A program made the position numbers and the translations under genes. This document shows, in pieces, positions 28,825 through 47,241 of a stretch of 64,000 bases of DNA. Below the pieces are notes generated by a model, which was not told where the DNA came from, made no database searches, and was given only the letters and a program-made list of their open reading frames with translations. The DNA is from Acanthochromis polyacanthus (Eukaryota > Chordata > Actinopteri > Pomacentridae), in NCBI RefSeq assembly GCF_021347895.1, contig NC_067124.1, positions 14,312,521 through 14,376,520 of the forward strand. Reading direction: 5' to 3'. Within the stretch, counting starts at the first letter, position 1. Each line of letters starts with the position of its first letter.

Positions 28825-31618
28825 TAGAGGAAATCTCTTTGTGTTTAGACTGAAATGGACTTGGTGACATTTCTGCTGCTGTCTGAAATGTGGCAATTCA
28901 CACAGTGAGCTAAATTGGGTCTTTTCTCTTGATGCCTTGATGTCGCTTTTTAAACATTATCTAGCTTAAGAAATGTTGGACTCTTAATTAAAGTCTGGCA
29001 TCCTGTTGCTTTCCTTCTTCCTCACATATTGATCATGATTTTATACTCCATCATTGGGAAATAAAGATAAAACATTCTCTGCCATGCCTCATACTTTTGC
29101 ATGTGAAATTACCAGGATTTCCACGGTGCATGAAATTTGTGAAAACATGGAATATTGAGAGGTATAATAATCCGAGAGGTAGTCATAACATTTTACATTT
29201 TTCTTCGGGGAAGTCGTGACATAACAGGTAATTTTTAAAGGTCTCCTGACAGCGATATACCTGCATGTTATTCTAACACTCGTCTCATACTCTCACTACA
29301 TTAGTTTCAAGTTGTGTTCTCTAAGGCAAACCCGCTTACACCTCTTCGCAAATTATTTCAAGTTGATGAAATTAATGAAAGTCATAAATAAGTCATGAAA
29401 TGTAACACCAGGACCTTGGTGGAAAAGCTGAACTACAATACAATTATAATACGACAGTCTTACAGAGCTGCAGAGGGGGCATTACCGGTGTTGCCCCTTG
29501 TCAGAGCATCAAGGCTTTTTAGGAAGCAGTTAACATACCCTCATCAACTTTATGCGGCTACAAATGACTGTTTGAAAATCAAATACAGAAAAATATGAAG
29601 GAGAAGGACATTAGACTGTACCTGTTCAGGATGAGCAAAAATTAATATTTTAACATTAGTACATTAAATGAAACCTCTAATTTACATTTTGATGATATGA
29701 AAAGTGATTTGACCTCTAGCCCTACAGTCAAAGCTACAATGTTGATGATGAAGATGATGATCTGAGTGGACCCACAAGTGGAGTGTCTTATGCTACTTAC
29801 TACATTAAGACTATCTCTGAATCGTCTTTGCAAGCATAATAATAACCTCTGGGATGCATGACTGCTCAAGAGTGTCTGGCTGTCATCTGAATCATTCTTG
29901 CACTATATCAGTCTGACAGAAATTAAATATCCAGAAGGGTAAAGTACTTACATGTGTTTTTTTTCCCCTCTCTCTCTGTGTGTGTTAGAACTCACTTGAA
30001 TGTACGTTTGGAGAAAGTGGAATTAAACAAATGCCACTAAAAAATAATCCAGCACAACACGCTGAGCGCTGAAAGATGTGTTGTTTTTTTTCCTGAAGCA
30101 TCGCTACTTAAACTAGTGGATGTAGGCAGCCCTTTTGTTTTCACTGGTGAAGTGCTCCTCTTGGATAACTGATTATTGCAGCTCTCTTATGCAAGTAATC
30201 TCTGCTATCAGAATTGAGCGAAATTAGATGTTTTTTCAGGAACACATGTTGCACCACTACAAACATAAACCATCTGAGACTGATCACTTAGTGCATTTAA
30301 AGAGGACAAATTATACTTTTCCTTAGTTTCAGTTCTAATGTAACAATGCCAATGTTCATGCACACCCACAAAATCCAGTTACAGTTTTCTTTGGAAAATG
30401 TATACAGCCATTCTTGCTAAACAATCTAATCGAGTATTATTATAGAATTGAAAGGGAAATACCCTGACTGCAGAGGTTTTCTACTTCAGTCGAAGTGTTG
30501 ATGCATTTTTCACATATACAACTAACGCTTAACTACTTAACGGGATGTACAGAACAGACATTTTCTGTGCAGCTCACAATTGAAAGACTAAACCCTAGAT
30601 TATGTTACAACAGATAATGACCATAGCATCTATCAAATGGATACATCCTGTTGTCATCTTTGTTGCTGCGGATGTTCATGCTGTCCGATCTGATGTTCCT
30701 GATTAGATGTGGGCTCAAACATGTACAGATAGAATTGAAAAATGTCCATTTCTAATCAAGAATAAGGAATTTTGCTACTTTGCAGGTGTACAGTTTTCTT
30801 TCCAAAGCTTGACAACAGCACAAGGCAGTGCCGAGGCTGCTGGTAGTCGGCCAATCAGACCAACGATCTTTTAGGGAGGTGGACATTAAAGAGGTTTGCT
30901 CTAAGATTTCCTGTTTCAGACAGAGACTTGGCTGAGAGACTACATAATAGGAAAAATAAGATGGATAATGATTTCTTTAAACTGTGAATTATGCAAAGCT
31001 ACTAGTGAAGCCCCAGAATAAAACTAGAGACCATCTGTGATGGGATCACACCAGCTGTGATGTCCGGCAACAGTTGAGGTTCTGATCCTCGAGCACTCAT
31101 TGCACAGTCATCTAACACCCATCTTCAAACTCAGCCTTCATTTTGATGTCAGCTACACACCTGTAAAATTTGATGGCTGCACTTTACATGGTAGAGATGC
31201 TACCACTGTGACAAAATCTGTCCAGAGACATAAAAATATCTGCCAAAATACTAAAAATTGCCTTTGTGGTAGTTCCTGCTGTAGGAGGTCTCCACATTGT
31301 GCTATGATGACACACAGACACACACACACACACATAGACACACATGGACACACACAGTGAAAAAGACAGTGACATACTTACTCACAAGGTGCTCATTTGC
31401 GTAGTTAGCGTGAGATGCAGCTGACAGGCAGCTTGTGTTTGTGGCCATGCAGATAGAAGCACAGCACCTTGTGCAGCCATTTGCTCCTCTAAGTGACCAC
31501 ATGGCAGCTGTTTATTGTAATTCATGTAAATGAATGAGCACACTGCTTCCTGATTTATATACTGCTTAACTATAAAGGGCCATATTTTCCAGTTATGACC
31601 AGATATGTACTATGATAC

Positions 31619-31660
31619 TGAATTTCCCTTCGGGGATGAATAAAATTATTCTATTCTGTA
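31619..31660 (+). repeat. LINE-like 3' tail with ATTCT repeats
   Basis: GAATTTCCCTTCGGGGATGA followed by AATAAAATTATTCTATTCTG matches the common fish retroposon 3' end (a short hairpin of CCCTTCGGGG, then ATAAA and pentamer repeats). No coding part is visible upstream. Confidence 0.55.
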
Positions 31661-32322
31661 TATGCTTTAGCAAAGCTAAAGGCATGTTTTAATTGAAGTT
31701 CACTGGTGTCTGTATTCCAGTTCTGCATCGCTGTGTTGGATTAAACATGTCAGCTGGTCATAACATGGATAACAGTCCACTTGGTAAATGCACCATGCCT
31801 AGAAGCTGTCTGCTGCAATTGTGATAGCCAGTGACATCCCCCGACACACTACAATCATTTTTCTGCATCAGCACCCCCAAAACAACCTCCTGCAGCAGTG
31901 TGAGCGAGTAACCTTTATGTTCCATGACACTGTTTAGTGTCCAGGCACAGAGCCGTTTCTGGCACAGTAATTACATTTAATTGGCACATTCTAAGAGCTC
32001 TTCACCATAAATATCATTCATTGTGTTCAATAAGCAACTTTTGTAAAGAACGTTAGTCTCCTGCGGCATTCCTCAAAGTGGGAGCATGTATGTGATAAAT
32101 CACCTAGGTTTACCAAGGCAAATAAATGAGCCTGGAAAAGGGGAACAAAGGGGAAGAAAATGCTGATCATATTTGGTGTAGAGAAGGCTATTATCTGTGC
32201 ATTAAAATGTCAGCACAGCACTATCTACAGCACTCTCAGGTGGTAGCTACTATAAACTGTGAAGTCATTATTAAGAGATAAATCCTTGGTGTCAATGCTT
32301 ACAGGGTAGTTATACTACTGAC

Positions 32323-32328
<6 letters not shown>

Positions 32329-32374
<46 letters not shown>
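32329..32374. repeat. (TG)n(TA)n microsatellite
   Basis: About 36 bases of TG followed by five TA units. Confidence 0.95.
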
Positions 32375-32375
<1 letters not shown>

Positions 32376-34791
32376 TAATGTAAACATATATTTTAAACAG
32401 AGAAGCTACAAAGGCACACAGGCCAGTAATGTTTTTTGCATCTCTGCATGACACAAAACTAAAAAGATAATTTCTAAGAAACAGTCAGTACATTGCATTA
32501 ACTTGTAGACTGTAGATATTTTCCATGTAGCAATAAAAGTGTAGCTCAGCTGTAAGAATAATCAGATTTCTATTGGCTACATAATACACATTTGCTCCAG
32601 ATGAAACCTGATGCATTTACTACATTTCGCTGGTTGCAGAATAATTTAGAAGCCACTGCCATGGTGTTTATTTGACATAGTATCTTTGCACTGCTCTATA
32701 TTTCATAAATACTGTTGCAGTTCCTTTTCAACTTGGCACTTTTTAATTGAAGACTGTTCAGCAAAACTGCAGGAATGCAAGGAATCTGAAAATCAGATCT
32801 TAATATCTGTACTTTTATAAGCATTTTCTATCAAATAGGATGAAGATGCATGTTCATATTCCCTGCACTGACACACAGGAAACAGCATATTTCAGTGTCA
32901 GAGAATGCTAGTTCATGTGTCTGCACAGACAAGTCTGTGATCCCAGCTTTGAATCTGGTCTCTGCATACTGATTACTTAAAAGCATTGATAATTCATCAA
33001 GGAAGAGGAGAGGCGATGTGAGAGAGAAAGTTTGACTCATCTCTCCCTCCTTCAGCCTCACACACATACTGTACACACACATGCACACACAGGGACATTA
33101 AATATGCTGAGCTTGGTTTGGCTTGGGGCCATTCCTCTTATATATCCATAAAACAGTACATTATTTCCTGCTGCTTGAAGCTCATGACTGATGTGCATGT
33201 CACCTGTTTGGTCTGTTCTGTCAGTCCTCCAAAAAATGCCATCTGAATGCTAAGTCTCACAATGCCATTTGAAAAGTGACTAGAATAGCTTTCAGAACCG
33301 ACATTTGCATCTTTATTTGTTGTCATATCAAACACAGTCAAACTATTGCGTAGTGGGGGGTTGAAAATCGCAATGCATTGTTTTCAGAGGGGACCTGTGT
33401 TATAGACAAACATGTTTTCTAGGAGAAGATATGACTCTGAATACAAGGATCTGTTTCTGAGATAACAGTATTTGCAGTAATGGCTTTATTCAGCCATTCC
33501 TGCATGGGCTGGATTCTAATCTCCTCTTTTACTAGATATCTATTATGTCAGGGGCTGGCTGGTGGAAGACCCTGTTGGTTCCTGAGTTCTAGGAAGAGAG
33601 GAAACAAGAACTTATCTCTGTCTCCAGACCTCCATGCAGCAGCACATGTCGGGTCTGGAGAAGCAGCCTGCCTTATTATTGGCTTGATCCCGCAGTGCTC
33701 TGGCTGCATGACTGAATGCTGTGACTCTCATCTTCGTCTCTGCTCTCACATAGACTGAGCATTTCTAAACCCCCCACGGCGAACAAGTAATGTTTACCGA
33801 TCAGTATGGTTGTGGATTAATGGATGGATGTAAAGTATAAGACGAATAGAAAGATACGTTGGCAGACTGTAAAATGGCTGACTTCTCTCACCATCAAGTT
33901 CATTCAGCTGAAATTATTCTAGTCAGTTTGATTAGATGTCTATAAGCAATAAATTGAGGGAGCAGCGGTGATAATCCATTGAGCTTCATCTGCCGAGGCT
34001 GTGGCTGGAGTCCTATTAAAAAAGTCATATCGTGCAAGCAGCTCTGAGAGCACCAGCAGCAGCAGATGGCTTCAGTCGTGTTAACCTCAAGGCTCACTCA
34101 GAGAAATTAATGTTTCACTTGCTAATTATTTTGATCTAAAAGTGAGAGCCATGACCTCCCTCACTCCCTCTTTGCTGCCAAGATGAATCGCCACATACCT
34201 GCAGTAAGAGAGGTAGATTCTTGGAGGAAATGGAAAAATATCAAAATAAAAAACTAGACAGAGCAATTCGCCCTCAGACAAAGATGTCAGTATGTCTGCC
34301 CACATGCAATAAGAAAGACTTTGTACAAACATTATGCCAGTGCAATTTGAATAATTCAGTCCTTGAAGATTTTCCAAATCCTACAGAAAAACAATTATTT
34401 TAACAGTCAGGCACTCAAACAAACAGGATATGATAAAATGCCTGTGGAAACCAACAAAACTCACAGCAGCAGTTAAAGCCCCTGTAGGTGCTCGTGGTCT
34501 GATCGTGTGTGGGTACAGCAGTAGCCCACACACCTTTTTATTTCTGAGTGAAGCACTGAATAGTCCTCTGAATGCTGCATTCAATTGACTGTTTTCTGCA
34601 AAATTCCTTATAAGTTGTAAGGTGAAAAAGAGGTGAATATTTGTAATATATATGGCACATCAACGGGGCATCAGTGTTGACGTAAACAGGAGCAGGGTGC
34701 TGAAGTCGGTGCATATTTATCTTGGGTGGTCGGTAACATCTGTGTTGGATTTGTTGGCTCTTAACTTATCATGTCAGCAATATAACACATA

Positions 34792-35004
34792 CACACGTGG
34801 ACAAAATTGTTGGTACCCCTCAGTTAAAGAAGGAAAAACCCACAATTCTCACTGAAATCACTTGAAACTCACAAAAGTAACAATAAATAAAAATTTATTG
34901 AAAATTAAATAATCAAAATCAGCCATCACTTTTGAATTGTTGATTAACATAATTATTTAAAAAAACAAACTAATGAAATAGGGCTGGACAAAAATGATGG
35001 TACC
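34792..35004. repeat. Tc1 terminal inverted repeat, left (IR/DR)
   Basis: Starts CACACGTGGACAAAATTG. The outer direct repeat is 34799-34817 and the inner one 34986-35004, with about 168 bases between them. Confidence 0.93.
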
Positions 35005-35010
35005 CATAAC

Positions 35011-36147
<1,137 letters not shown>

Positions 36148-36213
36148 TCAATTAAATGACACACCTGAGTTGATCATGTCACTCTGGTCAAATAGTTTTC
36201 AATCTTTTATAGA

Positions 36214-37125
<912 letters not shown>

Positions 37126-37199
37126 AACCCACAAGATCCACGTGTGAGAACCCAGGAACACCTGAGCACGGCTTCATGAATTACACAACAGGCTTTAAG
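37126..37199 (+). CDS. csmd3: CSMD exon 8: first part of split sushi domain H
   Basis: This short 74-base exon starts in phase 1 (G plus AA gives glutamate) and ends in phase 0 after GGC TTT AAG. It encodes EPTRSTCENPGTPEHGF and the next strand, with only the first of the four sushi cysteines (STCENPG). The rest of the domain comes from the next exon; together they make 62 codons. The acceptor is TTGTTCTAG and the donor GTAAAA. Length and phase support it, although it is small and has one cysteine only. Confidence 0.9.
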
Positions 37200-38856
<1,657 letters not shown>

Positions 38857-39630
38857 TAACCTCTGACCTCCCAGTAGATTGCAGTTTGTGCCTCAATCAA
38901 CCTGCCATCATTCTGAGAGAGAAGTGTTGACTGTGATTACTGTCACTGTGTTTGAACTAGTTGAACTGTTGGCCAAAACCAAACCAGGCCTGTGCAGTCG
39001 AGCCCATTCGCTGCATCAGGACCTGTGGTTTTCTCACTCGTGATGTAATCTAGTACTTCACCGGAATCCCTTTTAGCTGCAGTATTTTTCATGGAAATAG
39101 TCTCGCTTCAAGCCGTACTATACACTGCATTTTACTAAGCACTTAGAGTGTAAACACTTGTGGGGAGATAAGGGGATTCAGATGATATTTTGTAATCTCG
39201 ATTTCATAACTACAAAAAGATGTGACACCCACTTGAATCCCGGAGACATTTGTGCTGAGAAAGCAGAAGCATTGTAATACCTACCCTTCGTTCTGTGCTG
39301 ATCCACGCTGCAGCTCGGCATTATGCGTGTTCATCGTTGAAGTTTTACAGGGATTTTGAATCCTCGAGTATCTGCATGCAGTCTTTTTATTATGTGCATT
39401 CTCAGCTGACAGTTTATTAGGTGCTATCACAATATTCCGTCACTTTCATGAGCGTTAACATGCTCAGTGTTGATGAATAGTTATAGAGACGTGTTTATTT
39501 TGCAATGCTGGTGAACTGAGAGGTGCTTTTAAAATTTAGTGACCCTAATTAACAGAATTACGGTCCATGACTGAGTGCAGACACAGGCTGTTTATTTAAT
39601 GAACCAATTTACACAAATCGTTTTTGAAAG

Positions 39631-39632
<2 letters not shown>

Positions 39633-39664
<32 letters not shown>
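39633..39664. repeat. (TA)16 microsatellite
   Basis: A pure run of TA of about 32 bases. Confidence 0.95.
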
Positions 39665-39670
<6 letters not shown>

Positions 39671-42600
39671 AAAACTGCAACATATAATGCAAATTTATAA
39701 ACAATGTAACTTACACTTCTGTTATAATGTCCTTTATTGTCAAACTTTTACAATTATATAGAACATTTTACATCAGAAAGCAACAGAAACAAAGTTTTCA
39801 CTTTCATGTCTTGTCATTCAGGGGGTTTAATTTCAGATTAATGTTTTCTAACTATAATTTAGACATTTTGACAGCAGAAAAGAATAAGAAACACTCACCT
39901 GTCTAGGCTTCTGTCACTTGACAGCTCCTAAGATGTTCCTGCTCTACCTGCATCTTCAAAATGTTGACCTTGCCATCTCTCTCACCATGAAATCATTCAC
40001 AATGTTGTACATCTTGTGACTCCTTAATGACATTTATTTCCAGCACTGTGATGGAACCTTAAAATAAAGCAGCAGCCAGAACAAATTTAAGTCAACATAA
40101 TTATAGGTTAAAGCTCCAGCAAACTCCCAAAACTTGGAAGAAGCTTAATTATAACCCAAAGAGTGACAACTCATTGGGAGCAAAGCTTCAGTAGCTGCGT
40201 CAGGTGAGGAAGAAAAACTGCATGCAGGTAAATGACTGATATGACCCTCCTGGACCTGCTAAAAAGAAAAAGAAGACGATGAAGCAGTAAACCTAAATAC
40301 AAACTTTTAAACTTTGAAATAGAATTTTCAATATCTTCTGAGGAAACCTAATGCATAATAATATAGCTTTCATTGTTCTGGAAATGCAAATGAAGATTGT
40401 ACAGATGGTGTTTTAAAGGCTTAATATAAAGCGCTTGATCTGCAACATCTTTGAACGCTTCCCTTGAAATGGGCAAAACAAGCCGAGGCCATGAGTCACT
40501 CAATTGCTTGGCAAATCTATTCTATACACCTCATTAGAATTCTTAATATTTAATCTGCTGTGTGTTTAGATGTGGTAATTGAGATTGTCGACTTAATAGA
40601 TCGATAATGGGATTAATAGACGTCATACTGCCTGACAAAAAGAGGGGGAAAATGAAATATGTTAACAAGAACTGATTCTGTTGTTATACTGAGTGATAGC
40701 CTGAGAAAACATCTGCCATATTTACTTTGACATTGATAACCTTAAAGTGATAAGACTAGATGATTGCAGGTTCTTAACTTTCTAGCATTTTTGATTTTAT
40801 TGTCATTCTTACCACTGAAATTAAAATACAGAAATGTATCTTTAATGGTCATCAGATTATCTACTCCATACATTTAGGAATTAATTCTCAATTGTGTCAA
40901 ATATGTGACTGAGAAATATTTCTCTTAGTGTTTATCATTGGTAGCTTAGGTTGAGTAATCAGAATTATGACAATTTATATGCTGCAATCTGTCAGGTTTA
41001 TTTTGCATACAGGTGTCTTTTAAATTCGGTTAACTTTTCCTGTAACTTTGCACCACTTTGGCTCAGTACCTGACAGGTGGTAGAAACATCCAGTAGATGT
41101 TATACATTCATATCACACCGTAGGCCATATTTTCTGAGAATTTTTCATTAAAAGACCTTGCTAACTTTAAATTTGCAGGTCAAGTGTATGAATATATATG
41201 TGTCCAAGGAGAAGCCAGAAACTTTTGACAAGTCTGCACATACAGTGACAAGAAAAAAAAAATCAGAACCCGCTGGAACTGCCTGGTTAATAAAATCTAA
41301 TCTGATCTTCATCTACACCACAAGTGCAGACAAACACAGTATGATTAAGCTAATAAAACACAAACAGTTATAATCTTTCAACATTAAACATTCATACTGC
41401 TTGCTGCTGGAGAAAGTAAGTGAGCTCTTGGATTTAATAAGGAGTCAAACCTCTTCTGCCTGCAACATCCTCCAACTAGCATCACAAGTAGCAGCAGATC
41501 AGACCAGCACATCTTTCAGAAGGTTTATCTTTTAGTTTTTTGGACCATCCTTTCCAGCATGTTTTCTTTCTTATTTTTTCGTCTTTTTTAAAAATCGTTT
41601 TCACCTCTGTTTGTATTCTGTGTTGTGGTTTTGGACTCATCTCTGCTGAGAGTAGCCATGGTGCTAAATTATCTCTATTTATGGACAGTTTGTTCAACTG
41701 TGGACTGATGAATATCTGAACTCTTGAATTTTTATAACCCTTCTTAGTTTCATGGAAATATGCAAATCTCTTCTTCTGTGAAACATCAGCACAGGCTTCT
41801 TGTGAACAGCAAACTCTGTGTGTTTTTCATAAGTCACAGCTGCTCTCACCCACACTTCCAATCCTGTTTTATTGATTGGACTCCAAGTTTAACTCCAGAC
41901 TCTGATTAGCTTTTGTTGATTTCATTAGTCTGGTGGTTCACATCAAGTTCGAATGATGTATTCAATCAGGACCAGAACAAGACAAGGACTTGCATGTTGT
42001 TAAAAAAGCTTGTGTTTGTTCATAATTGTAACTTTTGTCATTTTGCCCTAGCAGCCTCCTTTTGTACTATTGTTGTACTATTATTGTCACTATTTTCCGG
42101 TTACTGTGAGTTTAAGAGCATAATGTTTACCTCACTGGAGATTCAACAATGTAAACCAAGGTTAGGATATGTTTCGGATAATTCATTTTCACTACATTGA
42201 CGTACAACGTAGATTTTTAAAATAATTTTTCACCCATAAAGCCTTGAAGTTGAACATTTAGACCCAGTGGGCTGCCTGACCTATAATGTATTGTGGATAA
42301 ACGGCGGTTATGTATATGTATCTGAGTATGAGTGCTTTTGTATGGATCCAACACTGTGTGTTGACCCTCGGTCACAATAAAATCATAAATCCTCTAAAAT
42401 ACCTTTCTCTATGATTAAATGTTCTTCTGTTACTGAGAAACCTCTTAAATGGATTTACAAGTGAGGCCAACCAATCTTGTGCTGCTAGTGAAAGCAAGAA
42501 CTTGAAGAGATTATCAGCACAAGTGCAGTAAATGCAATGGACACAAGTCATGAGTTTAATATTACTGAAACGTAATCACGTTATCTTCAATCAGATTACT

Positions 42601-44384
42601 TCTTTTTTGTTGTTGTTGTTTTTGGGTAAACACACCAAATCCCCAAATTCCTTTCCAGCTCACTGTGTTTTCAAATTTAGCAACAAATGGTGCTGATTTA
42701 AAATGTAATTTATTCATTCAGTGCACCAAGAGACACTAGCTGTTACAAATATCACACACACACAAAAAAAAACCCAACTAATAAAACCCTGCAAGGAACA
42801 TTTAAAAGTTGACATTGTTCTCTTGGCCGTGAACTGCTGCTGCTGAAGCTGGCTGGCGTCCTCGTCTCTACCAGAAATCCATCAGCAGACTGTCTCCGTG
42901 CTCCTGCTGCCTCTATCTGTCTCCCTGTGCTGAGCCTCTGGTCTCTAACTAATGCACTCTGTCTCCATCTGAGATACCAACTTTGAACTAAGAACATTGC
43001 ATGTTGTCGTGTGACAGAAAAAATGTCCTTTGAGGCCTCGTATAATATCAGGAGTAAAGACTACTGCACTGTTTGAAGTGTAAATAAACATGGCACTGTC
43101 AGCAGAACTTGATCAAGGATACGACACAGCTTTGATACAACAATCCAACAGCCTTGTAAGTGTCTTTAGCATTCATGGTCTACAAACTGTACAACCGCTC
43201 TGGACATGTGCTGACAGTTTGTCATTTTAAATGGGTTACACAGACTTGTACTCAGGCAGCGAGGTGACACTTTATTTATGTAGTTATCTGTTTATTTACT
43301 TAGCTCTCCAGACTTCATATCTACAACCTACAGAATGAGGCACTTTTTCTGTTTTCGTGCAGTGTAAATGGAAACCACATTAGATTTCCTAAGAGCAGAT
43401 TTATGAAGCTCTGGGTGGCACATACAGTTGACTTATACACTTGTCCTTGTGCTCTCCCCATCAGTCTTTACTAATGCAGACTAAATGGTTGCACCTCTTT
43501 CTGCAGCCGAGTATAAGATGAATTCGACAACTATCCTGCTCGATTTCAGCGTACAACTCACCTTGATAGACCTGCTTTACTCTCCAAATCATGAACATTA
43601 TGTCTGCAGACATGTGCACACACATCAGCAGCAGCAGAAATAATATCCAACATGAGGAATTTCCTGCAGTCTCCTCGCCTTTCATAAAGCTCAGAAACTG
43701 GGTTTCATCCTGGCATCCCCTCCACACTCTGTTGCCACTAATGTCATTAAGACGCCATGAAGGACCGATTTGGTTCTGTGACTCACATGCAGCTGTCTCT
43801 CATTTGACAGCTGGCACCGTATTCTTTCACTCACAAGCTGCAAAATTATTTCGCTATTTTCACATTATTGTTGATGCCTCCAAGCCTGAATGTGGAACCC
43901 CTCAGTGTTTTTGGTGGTGCGGGGTGATTTGCATAAATTTTTGTTTTGTAGAGAGAGTTTGTTGATGTGAAAAATTAAACTAAGTATACTCGACCCACTC
44001 ACGAGAAAATGAAAATATTTAATATGGTCTATAAGAGGCCTGTGTTTTGGCAACACAGCAATAGCAGCTTTTGTCTCTCGTTTCTAATCAGCTAAAGCTT
44101 GAAATCTGCGCTTTGACACTATCTGAAATCAGCACATCATTCACTGTCTGCATTTTTTTTTTCCAGAATATTTTAATAAGCTTCAAAATCTGAATCAAGA
44201 AGGTCAAACCTGAATCACAGTCAGAACCCTTCACTTTTTAAAGACTTTATTGTGTCATGAATTTATTTGTAAATGGATACAATTTTGCATTTTTTTACAT
44301 CTCCACTGAGCAGGCTACTATGACAAAATTAAATTGTTAGAAGATTTTTTTTTTTTACTCATTTATTGAAAATGAAAAACTAAA

Positions 44385-44690
44385 ATCTCCCATTTGTATG
44401 CATTCAGACCTTTAATTCAGTTCTCTGTAGAAACCCCTTTGGCAGCAATTACAGGTTGGAGCCTCCTGGGTGAGTCTCTCTTTGAAAGCTCTGAACACCT
44501 GGAACTGGGTTGTTTATCCGATTCTTCACAGGTGTGTGCCTTTTTAAACTCTGCTCATTCAATTCACTTTGCCACAGGTGGGCTCCATTCTTGTTGCAGA
44601 TAGGTATGAGGGATTATTAAAACAAACTCAATTTCAAGTGCAGCAGCAAAGTGTCTAAATACTTTAATTAAATAAGAGACGTCAGTTTTT
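44385..44690 (-). mobile_element. Decayed Tc1-like fragment
   Basis: The text TGTATGCATTCAGACCTTTA, CCTTTGGCAGCAATTACAGG and CACAGGTGTGTGCCTTTTTA resembles the antisense 5' end of salmonid/teleost Tc1 elements (AGTATTCAGACCCC and TTTGGCAGCAATTACAGCC in the consensus I remember). No frame survives and the limits are approximate. Confidence 0.55.
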
Positions 44691-45245
44691 GATTTTTAAT
44701 TCATTTCTAAAAGCGTGTTTCAGCAATTTAATGCATTTAAAATTCAATTTACAGTACAAAAGTGTGCAGAAAGTAAGGACTACTTTCGAAAGCAACTATG
44801 TACTCTTAGAGTTTTGTGATTCGCTTTTGTTTTTCAGCGAACTCCGTCTCTTTTCTGATCAGGCTTCACTTACAACCTTCCTTTTGGGCAATTATTTTAG
44901 TCAGCATTCTGCTTCCTTCAAGGGTCCGTGAGTGTGTGTGACCTTACAATCTTTGTGCATGCTCTCACAAGGTTTACAGTGCCATTCACTTCAGCGCTGT
45001 TTTGCAAGGACGCCGCTGAGCTTCCTCAAGGTTGGCTCTGTCCTTGACATTTTGATTATTTCGAGAAATACATAAACCACACCAAATGCTTTGTTCCAAA
45101 TCCGACCTTGTGTTGTGGTGCAGCATTTCAGCGTGAAACACCTGACGGTTGGCAGGCCAAGGCTTGAATGACTAACAACTGGCATAGTTTTGAACAAAAT
45201 ACTGAGTAATTATTCACAGTGTGATTACGTTTATTTGCTGGTAAT

Positions 45246-45350
45246 GACTCTACACTCACAGTTGTTAGGCACATTAGTATTCTGGCCTTGTCATTGTTTC
45301 TGTTCACATTATCCATCTCCAAACAGTGCAAACTTTAAATGTATCAGTGC
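45246..45350. repeat. Mariner-like left-end fragment
   Basis: CACAGTTGTTAGGCACATTA, TATTCTGGCCTTGTCATTGTTTC and following bases parallel the fragment at 48310 and the left end of the copy at 49840 (AATTATTAGGCA). Only the end is present here. Confidence 0.5.
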
Positions 45351-45607
45351 ACACTTTAAAAATGTAAGAACTCAATTACAAGTGTCCATACTCATATTGC
45401 AGTAAAATACACATGTCAATGTAAATATATACATCCTAATAGCTTCCTGGATTTAGTTCAATGTGTGTGCTTCATTTTTAATTCTTGTTATTCTATCACC
45501 CTGCCCCTTCTCTGCTCCCCCAAAGGAGTATTTAATTATCTTTTGTCTATCTGTGTGTCTGTTTATGTCTGGGTGTGTGCATGGAAGTGTGTGTTTGGCT
45601 GCATTTC

Positions 45608-46288
<681 letters not shown>

Positions 46289-46354
46289 TCGGCTCCAAAT
46301 CACATGACAAAAATGTCAAACCCGTACCAGGGACCCCGAGCCCTAAAATAAACG
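46289..46354 (+). CDS. csmd3: CSMD exon 11: linker after the last sushi domain
   Basis: This 66-base exon encodes 22 residues of low-complexity linker, VGSKSHDKNVKPVPGTPSPK and IN, between the sushi run and the membrane-proximal region. The GSK start and the PGTPSPK word match the same short exon of CSMD. The acceptor is TTCTTTTGCAG and the donor GTGAGT, phase 1 on both sides. It is small, so support comes mainly from splice sites, phase and the two short words. Confidence 0.85.
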
Positions 46355-46644
46355 GTGAGTATTGAATTGTACGAGCTATTTAGCTAACAGACTCAATAGT
46401 TGATGGTCCTGTATCTGTCTTTTGATCAGACCAGCATCAAGTTTTGCAATGTCTGGTTTCCTGGATACGACAAATGTTACAGATTCTTCTAAGACCTTGA
46501 CTCACAATCGCGTACAAGAAATTTTCATCATATTCTCTCTGCAAGCTTTTTGCCTATCCACTGAGTTCATTGTAATGTAGTTAAATCTGTTCACATCTTT
46601 ATCAAAATCACAGAAATAGCTTTTTACTCTCTATTTATCCTTAA

Positions 46645-47241
46645 AGGGGAACTTCGGTTTTTTTCAACCTGGGGTCTGTTTTCATATGTCATTTCATACA
46701 TGTGAGTAATGGAGAAATGAATTTTCGACATAGCTCCAGTATTTAGCCAGGCAGGCAGCTTAGCAGCTCAGCTAGCACCTCAGCTAGCGAAAAGTATGGG
46801 GCAACTTGCCTCCCCGCGTCAAAGTCCGCCCTAATCGCGCAATAGCTCGCGCCAAAACACCAGTTTTGACGTGAGCTATCGCGCGATTTCGGATTGAGAT
46901 TTGCTTTCTAGCGTCCTGAAATTTGGATACAGACCACGACAAAGAGCGATCGCCAGGTAACGTGGAGGTTTTCGTTCACTTCTCATCTCTAGTATGTTGT
47001 TGGACACTCATTGAGACTATCCGAGCCGGTCAGTGTGGGGAAAAAAGCACGTTAGGGCGGACTTTGACGCGGGGGGGCAAGTTGCCCCATACTTTTCGCT
47101 AGTTGAGCTGCTAGCTGAGCTGCTAAGCTGCCTGCCTGGCTAAATACTGGAGCTATGTCAAAAATTCATTTCTCCATCACTCACATGTATGAAATGACAT
47201 ATGAAAACAGACCCCAGGTTGAAAAAAAACGAAGTTCCCCT
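46645..47241. mobile_element. 597-bp TTAA-flanked element with 190-bp inverted repeats (Kolobok-like MITE)
   Basis: TTAA flanks both sides (46641-46644 and 47242-47245). The termini read AGGGGAACTTCGG inward, and the inverted arms run 46645-46834 and 47052-47241, 190 bases each and nearly identical. The centre has a further palindrome (AATCGCGCAATAGCTCGCG facing CGTGAGCTATCGCGCGATT, about 46833-46888). There is no coding frame. TTAA duplication with a 5' purine-purine-G end fits Kolobok better than piggyBac, but this is inferred. It is GC-rich and CpG-rich against an AT-rich intron. Confidence 0.85.

Noticed and set aside
46645..47241. piggyBac assignment of the TTAA-flanked element
   Set aside because: piggyBac ends usually start with pyrimidines (CCC or CCY); here the end starts AGGGG, which suits Kolobok better. 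Not certain.
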